64,000 nt of DNA. Source: Megascapheus bottae (lineage: Eukaryota > Chordata > Mammalia > Rodentia > Geomyidae). This document shows, in pieces, positions 1 through 11,223 of this stretch. The stretch lies in contig JANJXV010000006.1 of assembly GCA_024803745.1 (NCBI GenBank), positions 43,005,001 to 43,069,000 of the forward strand, given 5' to 3'. Both the position numbers and the translations under genes were made by a program. The notes beneath the pieces are model-generated. The model was given only the letters and a program-made list of their open reading frames with translations, was not told where the DNA came from and did not search any database. How positions within the stretch are numbered: the first letter of the stretch is position 1; each line of letters opens with the position of its first letter.

Positions 1-47
<47 letters not shown>
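1..47. repeat. (AC)n microsatellite, cut by window edge
   Basis: An uninterrupted AC dinucleotide run occupies the first 47 bases and continues beyond the window. It abuts the antisense L1 that follows. Confidence 0.97.
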
Positions 48-48
<1 letters not shown>

Positions 49-1990
49 TTTTGTATCCATTCATCTGCAGTAGGGCATCGGGGTTGTTTCCATCACTTGG
101 CTATTGTGAATAGTGACAAAGATGAACATGGCTGAGCAGGTGTCCTTATCGTATCCTGGGTTATGATATTCGGGGTAGATGCCCAGGAGTGGTATGACAG
201 GATCATAGGGAAGGTCTATTTCAGTTTTTTAAGAAACCTCCAAACTGCCTGCAAGAGTGGCTATATTAGTTTACAATCCCACCAGCAGTATGATTCCTCT
301 TTCTCCACAACCCTACCAGCATTTGTCATTGTCTGAGTTCAGAATATTGACCATTCTAATTTGGGTAAGGTGGTTGTTTTTATTTGCATTTCCTTTATGA
401 CCATGGATGATGAGCATTTTCTCATATGTTTTTCTGCCATTTTAACCTCTTCTTTTTATATGTCTCTCTTTAGTTCCCTTGCACACTTAGTGATTGGTTT
501 GTTTGGTTTGGGTGGGGGGAGTTCCCTGTAGATACTGGATATTAAGTATTTGATGTATTATTAGTAAATATCCTTTCCCAGTTGGTTGGCTGTCTTTCTA
601 CTTTAGTAGCTATGTTTTTATCTGTGCAGAATTTTTTTTTTTACTTTTAGGTAGTCCTATTTGTCAAATCTCTCTCCAATCTGTTGTGACCCTGGGACTC
701 TGTTCAGGAAGTTTTTGCCTATGCCTATGAGTTTCAGTGTCTATCCTACTCTATCATGTGGCAGTTTCAAGGTTTCCGGTCTGACATTGAGGTCTTTGAT
801 CCATTTTGAGTTAATGTTTGTGCTTGGTGATAGACTGGGATCAATTTTTAGTTTTCTGCATGTGGCTGCCCAGTTTTCCCAGCACCAATAATTGAATAGG
901 CTGTGTTTGTTCCAGTGGCTCCTTTGTTTCTCTGGCTCCTTTGTCAAATATGTTGACTATAGATATATGGTTTCATTTCTGGATCATCTGTTTTGTTCCA
1001 TTGATCTTCTGGTCTATTTTTGTGCCAGTACCATACTGTTTCTGTTTTTATGGCTCTATAATAGAGTTTGAAGTCTGGTATTGTTAATACCACTTGCATT
1101 GCTCTTTTTTCCTAGAATTTTTTGTCTATTCTAAGTCTTTTATTGTCCCATATGAACCTTTGGATTACGACCTCTATCTCAGTAAAGAATATTTTTGGGA
1201 TTTTGATGGGGATTGCATTGAATTTGCTTATCAATTTTGGCTGTACGGCCATTTTCACTATATTGATTCTCCCTTCCCATGATCATGGGATGCCTTTCCA
1301 TTTCCTAGTATCCTCTTTAACTTCTTTCGTTAGGCTTTTATAGTTTCATTCAAACAATTCCTTTACATTTTTGGCTAAGTTAATTCCTAAATAATTTATT
1401 CTTTTGGGGGCTGTTGCAAATAGGATCATTTTCTTGATTTCTCCTTCAGTTTGTGTATTGTTGGCATATAGAAAGGCTACTGACTTTTGCACGTTAATTT
1501 TTATATCCTGCCACTTTGCTAAAGTGGTTTATTAGTTCTAGGAGTTTGGGAGTGGAGTTTATTGGGTCATTCAGGTATAGGATCATGTCATCTGTGAATA
1601 TGGATAGTATAATTTCTTCTTTCCTTATGTGGATCCTTTTGATGTCCTTGTCTTGCCTTATAGCTCTGCCTAAGGGTTCCAGTACTATATTGAAGAGAAG
1701 TGGAGAGAGTGGACATCCCTGTGTAGTTCCTGATTTTAAGGTGAATGGTTCTAGTTTTTCTCCATTTAGTATGATATTGCTGTAGGCTTGTCATATACGG
1801 CTTTAATTATTTTAAGAAATGTACCTCCTATTCCTACTTTTTCTAGTGCTTTCAACATGAATGGATGTTGTATATGATTCTTAACCTTAGCTCTATTGAT
1901 AAGATGTATCACATTAATTGATTTGTGAATGTTAAACCAGCCTTACATCTGTGGGATGAAGCCTACTTGATCGTAGTATATGCTTTATTT
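48..1990 (-). mobile_element. Decayed L1 fragment (ORF2 RT to C-terminal part), antisense
   Basis: On the minus strand this reads as L1 ORF2 from the reverse-transcriptase region to the C-terminal region. The catalytic-loop equivalent F-T-D-D-M lies at 1598-1584 on the minus strand. The antisense phrases for ORF2 (ggagagagtggacatccctg at 1702, caggtataggatcatgtc at 1572) follow the same order as in the L1s at 31-34 kb and 52-53 kb. Divergence from those copies is clearly higher, so it belongs to an older subfamily. No open stretch covers a domain. Neither the L1 5' UTR nor the poly(A) end is present. Confidence 0.88.
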
Positions 1991-1991
1991 T

Positions 1992-2090
1992 TTTCAGGTA
2001 GGGTCTTGTGCTTTTTGCTCAACCATCCTTGAACCTGATCTTCCTGCTGAAACAACAAGTATGTGCCATTGTGCCTGGCTTGTTTTTGAG
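1992..2090 (-). mobile_element. Degraded 7SL/B1-like SINE
   Basis: Read on the minus strand, the tail of this stretch resembles the start of a B1/Alu-type element (gccaggcacaatggcacata), and the order of blocks (gcctggc, gatcttcctgc on the plus strand) fits an antisense copy. It is heavily mutated and may be two overlapping fragments, since a second block like gtacctgggattacat occurs at 2141. Confidence 0.35.
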
Positions 2091-3654
2091 AAATGTTCTT
2101 GCACACTCATCCTAATCAAGACTTGAGCTTTGATCCTCTTGAGTACCTGGGATTACATATATGGACCAGCATATTCAGCTCAAGCTTATACAACTCTTTA
2201 GTATGCATACAAACTGGAAGCGTCTCAGGAAAATGTTGGAGACCTTTTGTCTATTCCTAATCCTAACTCTTAGATACCTTTGTATTTCTTTATATCTTTT
2301 TGCTGTGAATATTTTACCTTTATCACCATATAATTATTCATTAGCTTCATTATCTGTTTTCCCCCTAGTAGACAAGAAACCCCAGGAGGGTAAGAAGCTC
2401 CCTCACTCACTTGTATACATGGAACCTAGTAGACTTATGAAATGAAATTCAGTATGACCCTTATAAGTAATCTATTTAATTGATTGTCAAGTTTCCACTC
2501 CTGTAAAACACAGATGCCAGCACTAGCTTAGAGTCATATTACCTCCTTCAAGCCAGTAGTAGTCATGTCTAGTAGGCCTGGCTTCTGGAAGGGTATTCAG
2601 AGGCCATTTAAATAGTTCAAGGAGTTAAGAATGTTCTCCAGAGCCACCTCTGGGGAACAAAAATAGGGCACTTAATCACTTGGCTGTCTCCCTTCCTTCT
2701 CCTCTCCAGACCTAGAGTTAACCAAGGGAGTCTAAACATTACAAAGCTAGATGACTGGAAAAATCTTTTTCCAATTTACTTCTTTGTGTATCTCCACATA
2801 GTACTCCTTTAAGTGCTTCAAGTTTGCAGGATTGGATTCTTATTTCAAGGCAACTCCCCCAAACAATTCACCACAGAACAGAACATTAGAATTATGGTAG
2901 GTATCATTAAGATGCCATCACATTCTAATATTGTCTCTTTCTCTCTTGCTCCCACCCACAATTGGTTTTCTGGACCAACTAAAAAACAGCTGGAGTATCA
3001 GCAGGCCTCCATCTGTGAGTTCCCATCTGTGGGTTCTTTTGTACTTATTCCAAGAGGCTCTGCAAAACTAAAACACACCCTATTCATGATTTTACTCTTT
3101 TCCAATATTTTGTGTGTACCAAAACAATAGCTGAAAGAGCCTCTTGAGATAGCACTTAAATTAGTACTTCCAAAAAGTTCAAGAATAATTAATGATATTC
3201 ATTTGGTCGTCCGATTAATACTATTGTTTTGAATTCAAATGCAGTTGAGAAGGGGGTTCAGGGCTGAAGACGGAAATTCTCATCTGATTAGCTGTGGATG
3301 CATGGTAAATGTTCAGGGTAATGGACTATGCTGCATTCAACAAAGAAAGAAAGAGAATGGGGAAAATGCTAATGATGAGGCAGGCACACAGATTCTAGAC
3401 TAGTACTTATCACATTCCTTCATCACCAATACTTCCTTCTTTCTCCACCCTCAAGCTTTGATTAACTATTTATAAAATTAAGTTCATTTCTGGTACCTCA
3501 GCTGATAAAAAGTCTAGGGAACTCCAGTGAAGTTTACCACTCAGCTACAGCTTTTATGGCCTTTCTCGAGGGTTGGTCTTTTCAGCTAATTACTGGGCTC
3601 TCATATGCCTTTAAGAATTCTCCTGTTCATCCACGTTACAGGAGTGTGAAGTGT
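2091..3654. other. Unique AT-rich DNA, no gene seen
   Basis: I see no long open frame with codon-like character, no splice-framed exon and no repeat I recognise. The short open frames present (for example 2161-2445 and 2813-3130) have no recognisable domain. Confidence 0.5.
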
Positions 3655-3880
3655 CAACACTTTAGAAAGTCTTCCCTAATTTCTCCAGGAGGATCCAAGC
3701 TCTTGAATGATCTATTTCATTTCCTTATTGTTTCATGTTCATACAGTTATGTCTCAGGCTATAATGCTATATTTTTATTTGTGTCTAACTCATTAACTGA
3801 CTATGATTGTGGTGATTTTTCTATGATTGCTTAGCATATCCCTAAAGTTCTACCTGTAGAAAGATAAAACGCACAAATTT
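3655..3880 (+). mobile_element. Possible ancient L2 3' end
   Basis: The order 'aagtcttccctaatttct', then a run resembling 'cagttatg..gctata..tatatttttatttgtgt', echoes the L2 LINE 3' end (a 'gccttccctga' block followed by a 'ttatatatttatttgtgt' block). The match is weak and by memory of the consensus only. Confidence 0.35.
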
Positions 3881-3937
3881 TCAGTTTGATTTTGATATTC
3901 ATATTTTCTCCAGACATATTAATGCCTTTCTTTCATT

Positions 3938-4020
3938 TTATTTTCTGGGACTGATGGTTAAATTCAGGCCTCACACTTGCTGGGAAGATGCCTTAGCCCT
4001 TGAGTCATGCCCCCAGTTTT
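3938..4020 (-). mobile_element. Degraded tRNA-type (ID-like) SINE
   Basis: The antisense block 'ttgagtcatgcccccag' preceded by 'cacacttgctgggaagatgcc' matches the layout of an antisense ID-type monomer (B-box side on the left, A-box side on the right). Both boxes are mutated. Confidence 0.45.
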
Positions 4021-5159
4021 TTTTAACTTGCATAATTAAAAAAAAGAGTATAGCATTTTTTGGTGCACCTTCCAATTCCTGACTTATACATGTCTGGTTT
4101 ATTTGAGGTCATATTAACATTTCTGCCTAGACTGGTCTGAATCAAAATCCTCTTGATTTCTGTTTCATGCGTACCTGTATCCAGACTACAGTTGCCACTG
4201 TTAAAAACAAGCTTACAAATAAGCTTACTTTACTCTTCCTTAACTTTAATCCTCTCACCTGAGGTTTATACATTTGGTATATGGATTAAACACAGATTGC
4301 TCCTATTTCTCTGTTATAGTGTGCCATACATACCAAAAAGGGCAGCATACTAAGTTTCAATTTAAGATAGTACAAACTCGACTTTGCAGATTTTCTTCTG
4401 TTAGGTTTTCTCTGCTAGTTCTTTATCACAGTTTTACAACACTGTTAGCCATAATAAAATGATCAAAACACGGGAAAGAGGAGAGCAATGAGAAAAAAGG
4501 CCCTAAAACTCAGAAAATTCGTCTTTGAAGAGTAATAATGTATTTTCCTTCTGTCAGATCCATATGTACCCTATCTAAAGGAGTCACCATTACCAGTGTC
4601 ACTTCTATGAGAACTAATGGTTTGTCAGAGCTCCTAGCTGAAAAGACTTATCACTGTACAGACTTATTCCCTAATAAGGGCTATCTGAGGCAGCCTGCCA
4701 AAAAAGCAGCTGTGCAGATGAACCTTATCTAACTAGCTGCTTTCAGGCACTTTTCTTACAGAATCATAGATTAATCAAAGACATTAGAGTGCTAGCTTCC
4801 TGACTATAGTATTCTAGTTAAAGTTAATAAAATACAGCCTATCAAAGAGTGGGCACATTTACATTTGCCTTGCTATCTGTGAAAAATAATTTTAGTTAAA
4901 GGCCAAATCCCGAACTTCTTTTTATTAATTCCCAAGACCTAAATCATGTATGCCAAGATGTCTTATGTGCTACCCAACTAGATACAATCAATCAAATCAA
5001 TGAATGAACACATACTTATGTTCTGGGTAGTGCTTGCTTTTCTGATGCTACTTGAAGATCGTTAGCTAAATAAATTGCAATCCCATTTCAAGAAATCCAA
5101 AATAGAATTGTTATAATCAGTAATTGTTCATAGTACAATTAATGGCACAGTATTAGTGA
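4021..5159. other. Unique AT-rich DNA, no gene seen
   Basis: No recognisable repeat, exon or RNA gene. Short open frames at 4153-4353, 4274-4462 and 4538-4732 look like chance. Confidence 0.5.
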
Positions 5160-5760
5160 CATCCAGACACGGCAGTCCATTAGGGAAAGGCTTCCTGAAA
5201 AAATGAGATGATGACACACTGACTTTTTGGACTATAAACAGGTGACATTGGTCACAGGAGCACCATAAGGGCAACCAATGTGAGAAACTGCAAGTGCAAA
5301 GGCAAGAAGAACAGCAGTATAACTCATCCAGAGAGCTGCCAATCTTTCACTAGGGTTCTCACTAATCTGGACATGGTGGATGGAATGAAAATCTGGAAGA
5401 CAGCTTTATGTGCTAACAAGATTAAGCCTTATGAAATCTATTGAGAGCCACTGAAGAAGAAATCAGGAAGTGACATAACCAGATTTCCCTCTTAATGAGT
5501 GAGCTCCAGAGAACAAGACCATATGCAGAAATAAAACAGCACGCACTTGCACTATGTGATGTGCTCTTTTTTCTTTCCTAAAATCAGTGGCCATGGCCCA
5601 CTAATTTTATTTCACAGTTCCCACTCATGGGATGAGATCCCATCCTGTTATGTGTGAAAAACACTTGATAAAAATTCAGACTGAAGTCACAAAGATCAGA
5701 CAGGAAGTTGTCACAATAATTCTAACAGTAGGCAATGTGGGCCTCAGCGGAGACAGCATC
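5160..5760 (+). mobile_element. Ancient mammalian interspersed repeat, family not named
   Basis: Several blocks appear in the order I associate with a common, old mammal-wide repeat: 'agggaaaggcttcctga', 'gcaagtgcaaaggcaaga', 'gagccactgaagaagaaatc', 'aggaagtgacataaccagat' and 'gaagttgtcacaataattc'. Divergence is high, consistent with an insertion before the placental radiation. I do not trust my memory for the family name. Confidence 0.5.
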
Positions 5761-5867
5761 ATGGATAGGATCTAGTTATTTCTGCCTCAGTACTCAGGTT
5801 CTGTTTATTCTGCTTGCCATCAAATAGTTATGGAAATGTAACATTAGTGTGCTCTCAAAACCATTAT

Positions 5868-6055
5868 TTGAGCACCTGCCATGCCTCATACTGGGCAGAG
5901 TTCTCCATGTGTGCTATTTCTTACTTATGCATTGCATGGTAGAAATTGTTCCCTCCACTTTGCAGGTAGAAACATCAAATGGTCAGGGGCCTTAGGTAGA
6001 TAGGCTAAGGTCACAGAAGACAGGCACACAGGCAGCTCATTTAGGACTACTTAAT
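5868..6055 (+). mobile_element. MIR SINE
   Basis: The blocks 'gagcacctgccatgcct', 'actgggcagagttct', 'ccactttgcaggtagaaac' and 'ctaaggtcacagaagaca' follow the order of the MIR consensus (gagcacctactatg, ggcactgtgctagg, ccattttacagatgagg, aaggtcacacagc). It is a well-spread but typically diverged copy. Confidence 0.75.
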
Positions 6056-6660
6056 TCATATTAAAGACTATACTATAGAATGAATGCATAATCAAATCTC
6101 TTGATGAGTTTATTTCCATTTTGCTGTTAAAGACTCTCTAGAATGCATACTCTTGGGCCTATGTGCAAAAGTCTCTTTGGAATTCTTAAATCAAAAGGTG
6201 GAATGCTGTTAAAGACATACTATGTCATACAATGGAAGCATACATCTGTTTCACTTTAGTGAACTTTCCCTCTCTCCCTGTGAAAATATGAATATTTAAT
6301 GTTTCTATAATATTTAACCATCTACATTATTGGAGCGAACACCACTTGTTTATACTTCTTTTATGGATTAATAATCTGTTTATTGATATTTGATTTTATC
6401 TACCAATATCTGCAAGGTTAATCTCTCATTTAGTCTCTAGTACACTCTGTATCAATTCTGGGGACCAACAAATTCTCAATTTTAACTTTCTACTTGAAGT
6501 TAATCTACTATATAACTCTAAGTTTCCTTCCTTCTTCTGAGGTAGAATAATGTAAGGATTATTATAAACATGTCATCTTAGTTGAATTTTTCTATAGAAC
6601 TATCTGGAGATGGTTTTATTTTTCACAGGAGTGGCTTTAACGATTTTTCTATTTTTTATT
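6056..6660. other. Unique AT-rich DNA, no gene seen
   Basis: Nothing recognisable beyond base-composition features. Confidence 0.5.
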
Positions 6661-6757
6661 TTTTTAAGTGTAGAGCAGGCTGGTCTCAAATTCATGATCT
6701 TCCTACCTCATCTTCCTCATTGGTGACTGGCATGTGTCACGATGCCAGATTCTATTT
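6661..6757 (-). mobile_element. Degraded B1/7SL-like SINE
   Basis: The plus strand reads 'gagcaggctggtctcaaatt' followed by 'atgatcttcctacctcatct' and 'actggcatgtgtcacgatgc', the antisense order of a B1/Alu-type monomer. Confidence 0.6.
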
Positions 6758-7470
6758 TATTTAAAGTTTAATAAGTTTAATTGCGGACATTCTGCTGAAG
6801 TCAAGTTTGATAATCTTGAATTTTTTCCCCTTAACCTTTATTTACTCTGATAGAATTTCAAAATTATTTGCATAAAATTGTGCCTAGTAATCTCAAAATT
6901 ATTTTAATATTTCCTGTTTCCTTCATTTTATCTACTTTGTCCTTTCTAATTGTACTCCTACTATTGAAAACCCCAGATTAGCCAGTGGCTAATTGTGTTC
7001 ATGATCTTTCTATCTCTGTGACAAAAATATGTAAGGTAAATAACTCATGAGGAATGGCTGCATTGCTTTTGGCCTGCTTACGAAGCAAAACATATGGATG
7101 GGAGACAATGGCAGAGGAAACTACTTCTCTTTGCAAACAGGTGGCAAAGAAAATAAAGGAAGAAGAGAGGCCATGATCCTAGCCTATCATTCTAGGTAAT
7201 ATACAGAATAACCTAGCTTCATCCTATCTGCTTCTAGCCCTTATATGTTTCATATCTTCCCCAATCTAGACTGCAATTCTCTGAATTGTACTTACCTACT
7301 TTTCTGTTTTTCAAATACCGTTTTGATATTTATAGCACCTATGAATACAAAACTCATTTATGTATGCTTTTATTTTATTCATGCTTTTCTGGTTGTTGGG
7401 GTTTATTTTTTTGTCTCAATTGCTAAGGCTTTGAATTGTGTGGGTTGTTTTTGTTGTTTTCTTTTGTTTT
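6758..7470. other. Unique AT-rich DNA, no gene seen
   Basis: No recognisable element. The open frame that starts at 7245 gains length only because it runs into the antisense SINE downstream. Confidence 0.5.
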
Positions 7471-7654
7471 GCCAGTCCTGGGGCTTGAACTCAGGGCCTG
7501 GGCACTGTCCTTGGGCTTTCTCAAGGTTAGTGCTCTGCCATGTGAGCCACAGCACCACCTCCCACTTTTTCTATGTATATGGTACCAAGGAATGGAACCC
7601 AGGTCTTTGTGCTTGCTAGGCAAGCACTCTACCACTAGGCCAAAATCCCGGCCC
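7471..7654 (-). mobile_element. Dimeric tRNA-type SINE (IDL-Geo-like), full length
   Basis: The minus strand begins ggggccgggattttggccta, with an A box (tggcctagtggtagagtg) and a B box (ggttccattcc), then a short A-rich linker, then a second tRNA-like monomer with A box gtggctcacatggcagagc and B box gagttcaagcc. The poly(A) side on the plus strand is a T/G-rich tract at 7440-7470. Near-matching flanks (tgaattgtgtgg at about 7433 and tgaactgtgg at 7656) suggest a decayed TSD. Transcription would be by RNA polymerase III from the internal boxes. Confidence 0.88.
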
Positions 7655-7824
7655 CTGAACTGTGGTTTTAATTGTTTATTATACATTCTTTTACACCTGT
7701 GAATGTAGGCTTAAAGCCTAGAATACTGTGATTTTTATCATGAATTTAAATTGCATTGTGGTAAGATACTGGTTCTAAATTATATCCAGTCTTTAGAATT
7801 TATGATTCTTGTTTTTTTCTTTTT

Positions 7825-8000
7825 CTACAGAAGTATTTTTATTAGTATACACCAGTAGTACAGGAGTTGGGGGTAGTTATAATTACATAGGTGTATGCAC
7901 TACTTCAAACAAGCTCTTCCTTCCATTATATTAACTTCATTTTCTACACCATTTTCACCCTTCCAAATAATATTTGTGGGTTTCTTTATGCTATTTGTGA
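7825..8000 (-). mobile_element. Old L1 3' end, antisense
   Basis: The stretch 'tttttattagtatacaccag' followed by a pyrimidine-rich segment parallels the antisense L1 3' ends elsewhere in the window (T-run, attg/aat, 'cacc' block, C/T-rich segment). It is diverged and could be wrong. Confidence 0.4.
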
Positions 8001-8119
8001 ATGTGTGTGTGGGGGGGGTGGGTGTGAAATCTACTTTAACTTTTATTTGTCTAACCAGAGAAAGTTTTAACTTTATTGTATTCTTTGGTGTCATCAAAAG
8101 TTTGGCTTGACAGTAATAT

Positions 8120-8340
8120 TATTTTACTATAATATTGGAACATGCTATTATATATGTATTATAGCATATATATATAACATATAATGTTATATATGTAATA
8201 TATTACATAGTAATATATAATATATAAATAATATATTATAATGCATCAATATGTATTGTATATAATAATATACACATATGTAGTAACATGTAAAATAGAC
8301 AATGTTTTATATATATATATATGACATATATTTATATGGT
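8120..8340. repeat. AT-rich imperfect (TA)n/(ATAT) tract
   Basis: About 220 bases of nearly pure A/T with many TATA/ATAT palindromic units. Perfect TA dinucleotide runs are short (for example 8310-8323). Confidence 0.85.
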
Positions 8341-8994
8341 GCTTTCTAGCACACCCTCCTCACCTTAATGTTTATTTGGTTATTTTTCTAAATGTTTGAC
8401 TTATTTGTGAGCAATATGAGGAAGTAACATATTGTTTTCTTCCCTTTAATATCCTCCAACATCTAGTTTGAAATAATATTACAATAAGTATGAAATAATC
8501 AGTAACCTATTCTTACTTTTCATGTGTTTTCCTTGTTTTTATCTAATATTGAAGTTTCATCATGAAATAATTTTATAGAGGATGTGGCCATTAATTGCTG
8601 TACTGCTTTTCCTCATGCAATTGTCATCAGACTGCGATTCTACTTAGCACCATGTATTAGTACTTCAGCCAACTCTGTTTCCATTCTTTGTTTCCTTGAA
8701 ACCAATTCTTTAGTAGACTTACCGGAAAGAAAAAATACTTCCTGGATTGTTATATATGCTTCACAGTATGCACTTAGCTTTTAACCAAGAAGTTATGTTG
8801 CCTCAACATATTAGTCAAATTTTCTTCCACAAAAACCTTCTAACAGTCTAATACAGTGTATTCCAACATGTATCATTACTATCAAAAATAAAATCTTGTT
8901 CTTAATTTATAGTTTTTCATTTCTCTTGTGTTGTTGCCCTTTGGTTAATCTCATATTTTTACAGTATCTGACTTTGTTACCTGGTATTTTAAAT
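8341..8994. other. Unique AT-rich DNA, no gene seen
   Basis: No recognisable repeat, exon or RNA gene. Confidence 0.5.
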
Positions 8995-9172
8995 ATACGT
9001 TTATTTGTTTATTTGAAATAGGAGGGTAAGAAAAGATGAGGGTAGGGTGTAGAGGAGGGAAATAGGGACAAAAATATGACAAGGGGTATCAATGTGTGAG
9101 AAGTAATGCACTTTCTATCAGGCGAATATAACTGTAACCCCTCTATACATTAAAATAAAAAATAAAAAAAAT
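8995..9172 (+). mobile_element. Short 5'-truncated L1 3' end
   Basis: This is the plus-strand version of the L1 3' end seen antisense at 31.0, 45.5 and 14.3 kb: 'ttatttgaaatagg', a purine-rich stretch, 'ggtatcaatgtgtgagaagt', 'gtaacccctctatacatt', then an A-rich tail with AATAAA. Only about 175 bases of the element are present, so it is a severely truncated insertion. Confidence 0.85.
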
Positions 9173-9716
9173 TTGATGGCAATATTTTATTTTCTTGACA
9201 AATACCTTGATTTTTGGCCTGATTATCAGAAGGTTTACACTTTCCAGAAGTCCAATTAATTTAATATCATATGAAGTAATGCTTTGAGTATCAGGTCAGA
9301 ATTTGAACAACACAATTATGTCATAAAATTCTATGCCACATTTCTCAGATAAATAGTAAACCCTTTCAACAGGTATTTTGACTTGCTTTAAGCTTCAAAA
9401 ATATTGTCTTAATTTATAGGTTTTAGTATTTGTACTTTTCTATTATTTACTTAGTTTCCTATCTTTGCTTAATGTTAGTGCTCCATGTCTATGTTTTTTA
9501 TTTTATTTAATTTTTTCTCTTTCTATGCTTTTTCCTTTGCTTATTTTTTATATCCCAGTGTTGCTTTTTATCTTTATTTATTCTTGTGCTTGTTCAAATT
9601 AGCTCTCAGTTTTGAAAGATCATTTTTCTTTGATTTAAAAAAATCCCTTCCTGACTTCTACAAGCACATGCCTTACTTATTTAATTCTTATTTATGGTGC
9701 CTTTTCTTTCTTTTTT
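9173..9716. other. Unique AT-rich DNA, no gene seen
   Basis: Nothing recognisable. The open frame 9485-9838 is T-rich and continues into an antisense SINE, so it is not a gene. Confidence 0.5.
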
Positions 9717-9906
9717 TTTGCCCATTTTTGGTCTTGAACTCAGGGCCTGAGCATTGTACTTGGGCTTTCTCATGGCTAGAGTTCTACCACTTGAACCACA
9801 GCATCACTTCTGGCTTTTTTCTATGCATGTGGTACTGAGGAATCAAACACAGGCCTTTGTGCATGCTAGATGAGCATGCTATCACTAGACCAGACTCCCA
9901 GCCCCC
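9717..9906 (-). mobile_element. Dimeric tRNA-type SINE (IDL-Geo-like)
   Basis: It has the same architecture as the copy at 7471. On the plus strand 'cttgaactcagggcctgagc' (right-arm B box side) comes first and the left-arm A box side (atcactagaccagactccc) last. It is moderately diverged. Confidence 0.85.
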
Positions 9907-10238
9907 TTATTTATGATTTCATCAATCTCATTATTAACTTTTGCTCATTCTGAAATATTAAGTTTTCAGCTTATACTTCTAATGTTTTATGAGCATATCT
10001 TTCTACTTTCTATTCTCTATCTGTTGCCCTCTTGCGCCTATTTCCTCTAGCTCTTTCTTGTCCTCTCTCACCTCTCTCAATAATTGTATAAAATCCAATT
10101 TATATTCCTGACTTTACAATATAAATGTGTTTGACTAACATCATTGTTTTGTACTTTTAATGGAATGCTAACAACTATAGCTTCTCATTTGCTGACAAGC
10201 TTTGGGCACGGGTCTTTCCTTCAATTTTAAAACAACAA

Positions 10239-10320
10239 AAAAAATAGTGCTGTCAATAAAACCCAGGGACTGTGCATGCTGAGCTATTGCTCCCTCACTG
10301 AACTACATCTCCAGGCCCAT
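10239..10320 (-). mobile_element. Old ID-like tRNA-derived SINE monomer
   Basis: The plus strand carries 'ggactgtgcatgctgagc' and 'tcactgaactacatctccag', the antisense order of an ID-type monomer. No right arm is attached. Confidence 0.55.
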
Positions 10321-10478
10321 CCCCTATGGGTAAGCCTAATTTGTATTAGACTCCAGCAGGTTTTGCCTACATATGTGTTTCATCTTGAAAATCTATGGAA
10401 TTGCTGTAGCCCCTTTAGACCTTAACGTGTCTGTTGCAATCATGTTCAGAGTGGTATCTATAAATCCTTTACATATTT

Positions 10479-10492
10479 TAAATGGTCTTCTT
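10479..10492. repeat. TSD, left copy, of twin-primed L1
   Basis: The 14-base sequence taaatggtcttctt occurs here and again at 10754-10767, exactly bounding the L1. Confidence 0.93.
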
Positions 10493-10753
10493 TTTTATAT
10501 TTTTTATGGTAATTAATAAAAGAGTTACATGATATTTGTCAGATAGAAGGTGCATTAATTCACATACATTGATACCCTTTCACATGTCTTGGTCCCCATT
10601 ACCCTCCCCCCCCATTCCCCCTCTTGGTTTTCCCCCCTTCCCTGTCCAATTTCAAGTAACCAAATACAAATGTATCCAATATATCAGATAACAAAGTGAG
10701 ATATTGTGACAAAATCTCTTTTGCTGTTCCTTGGTTATCTCATATTGTCACAA
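10493..10753 (-). mobile_element. Short L1 with inverted 5' end (twin-priming product)
   Basis: Bases 10493-10710 are an antisense L1 3' end, starting from the T-rich tail and 'ggtaattaataaaagagtta'. At about 10710/10711 the orientation flips. Bases 10711-10753 carry the adjoining L1 segment in the opposite direction (ttgctgttccttggttatct), overlapping the 3' segment by a few bases around 'ttgtgac'. The 14-bp TSDs on both sides show this is one insertion event. This is the product expected when two primers at the nick both prime L1 reverse transcription. Confidence 0.9.
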
Positions 10754-10767
10754 TAAATGGTCTTCTT
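10754..10767. repeat. TSD, right copy, of twin-primed L1
   Basis: Perfect match (taaatggtcttctt) to 10479-10492. Confidence 0.93.
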
Positions 10768-11035
10768 AACTTGTCCTATCCTCTTACCAGTAAATATTAG
10801 ATGTTGTAGTGCTTTTGATTTTTGCTTCTTTCTGCTTATCTACTCACAGAATTCATGATGTCAAAGTGGATCTTCCCTTTTTTAACTTGTGATTGAATAC
10901 TTTGACTTTTAATTTTATGGAGGATTTTTTATGTTTTAACCCTGAGGCAGTATCCTACTTGCATATCAAAATTTATACAGAAATTTGATAAGACTAAAAA
11001 TGACAGCATTTCTTGTTTCTTTCAAATACTTTTTT

Positions 11036-11223
11036 TTCCAGTTGTGAAGCTTGAACTCAGAGTCTGAGCACTGTCCTTGGACTTTTCTCAAAGCTAGAGC
11101 TCTATCACTTGAGCCACAGCACCACTTCCAGCTTTTTTCTATGTATGTGGTACCGAGGAATTGAACCTGGATCTTCATGCATGCTAGGCAAGCACTCTAC
11201 CACTAGGCCAAATTCCTGGCTCT
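11036..11223 (-). mobile_element. Dimeric tRNA-type SINE (IDL-Geo-like)
   Basis: The antisense right arm comes first (gaagcttgaactcagagtct), then 'cttgagccacagcaccactt', then the left arm ending 'ctaccactaggccaaattcc'. Both promoter boxes are recognisable. Confidence 0.88.
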
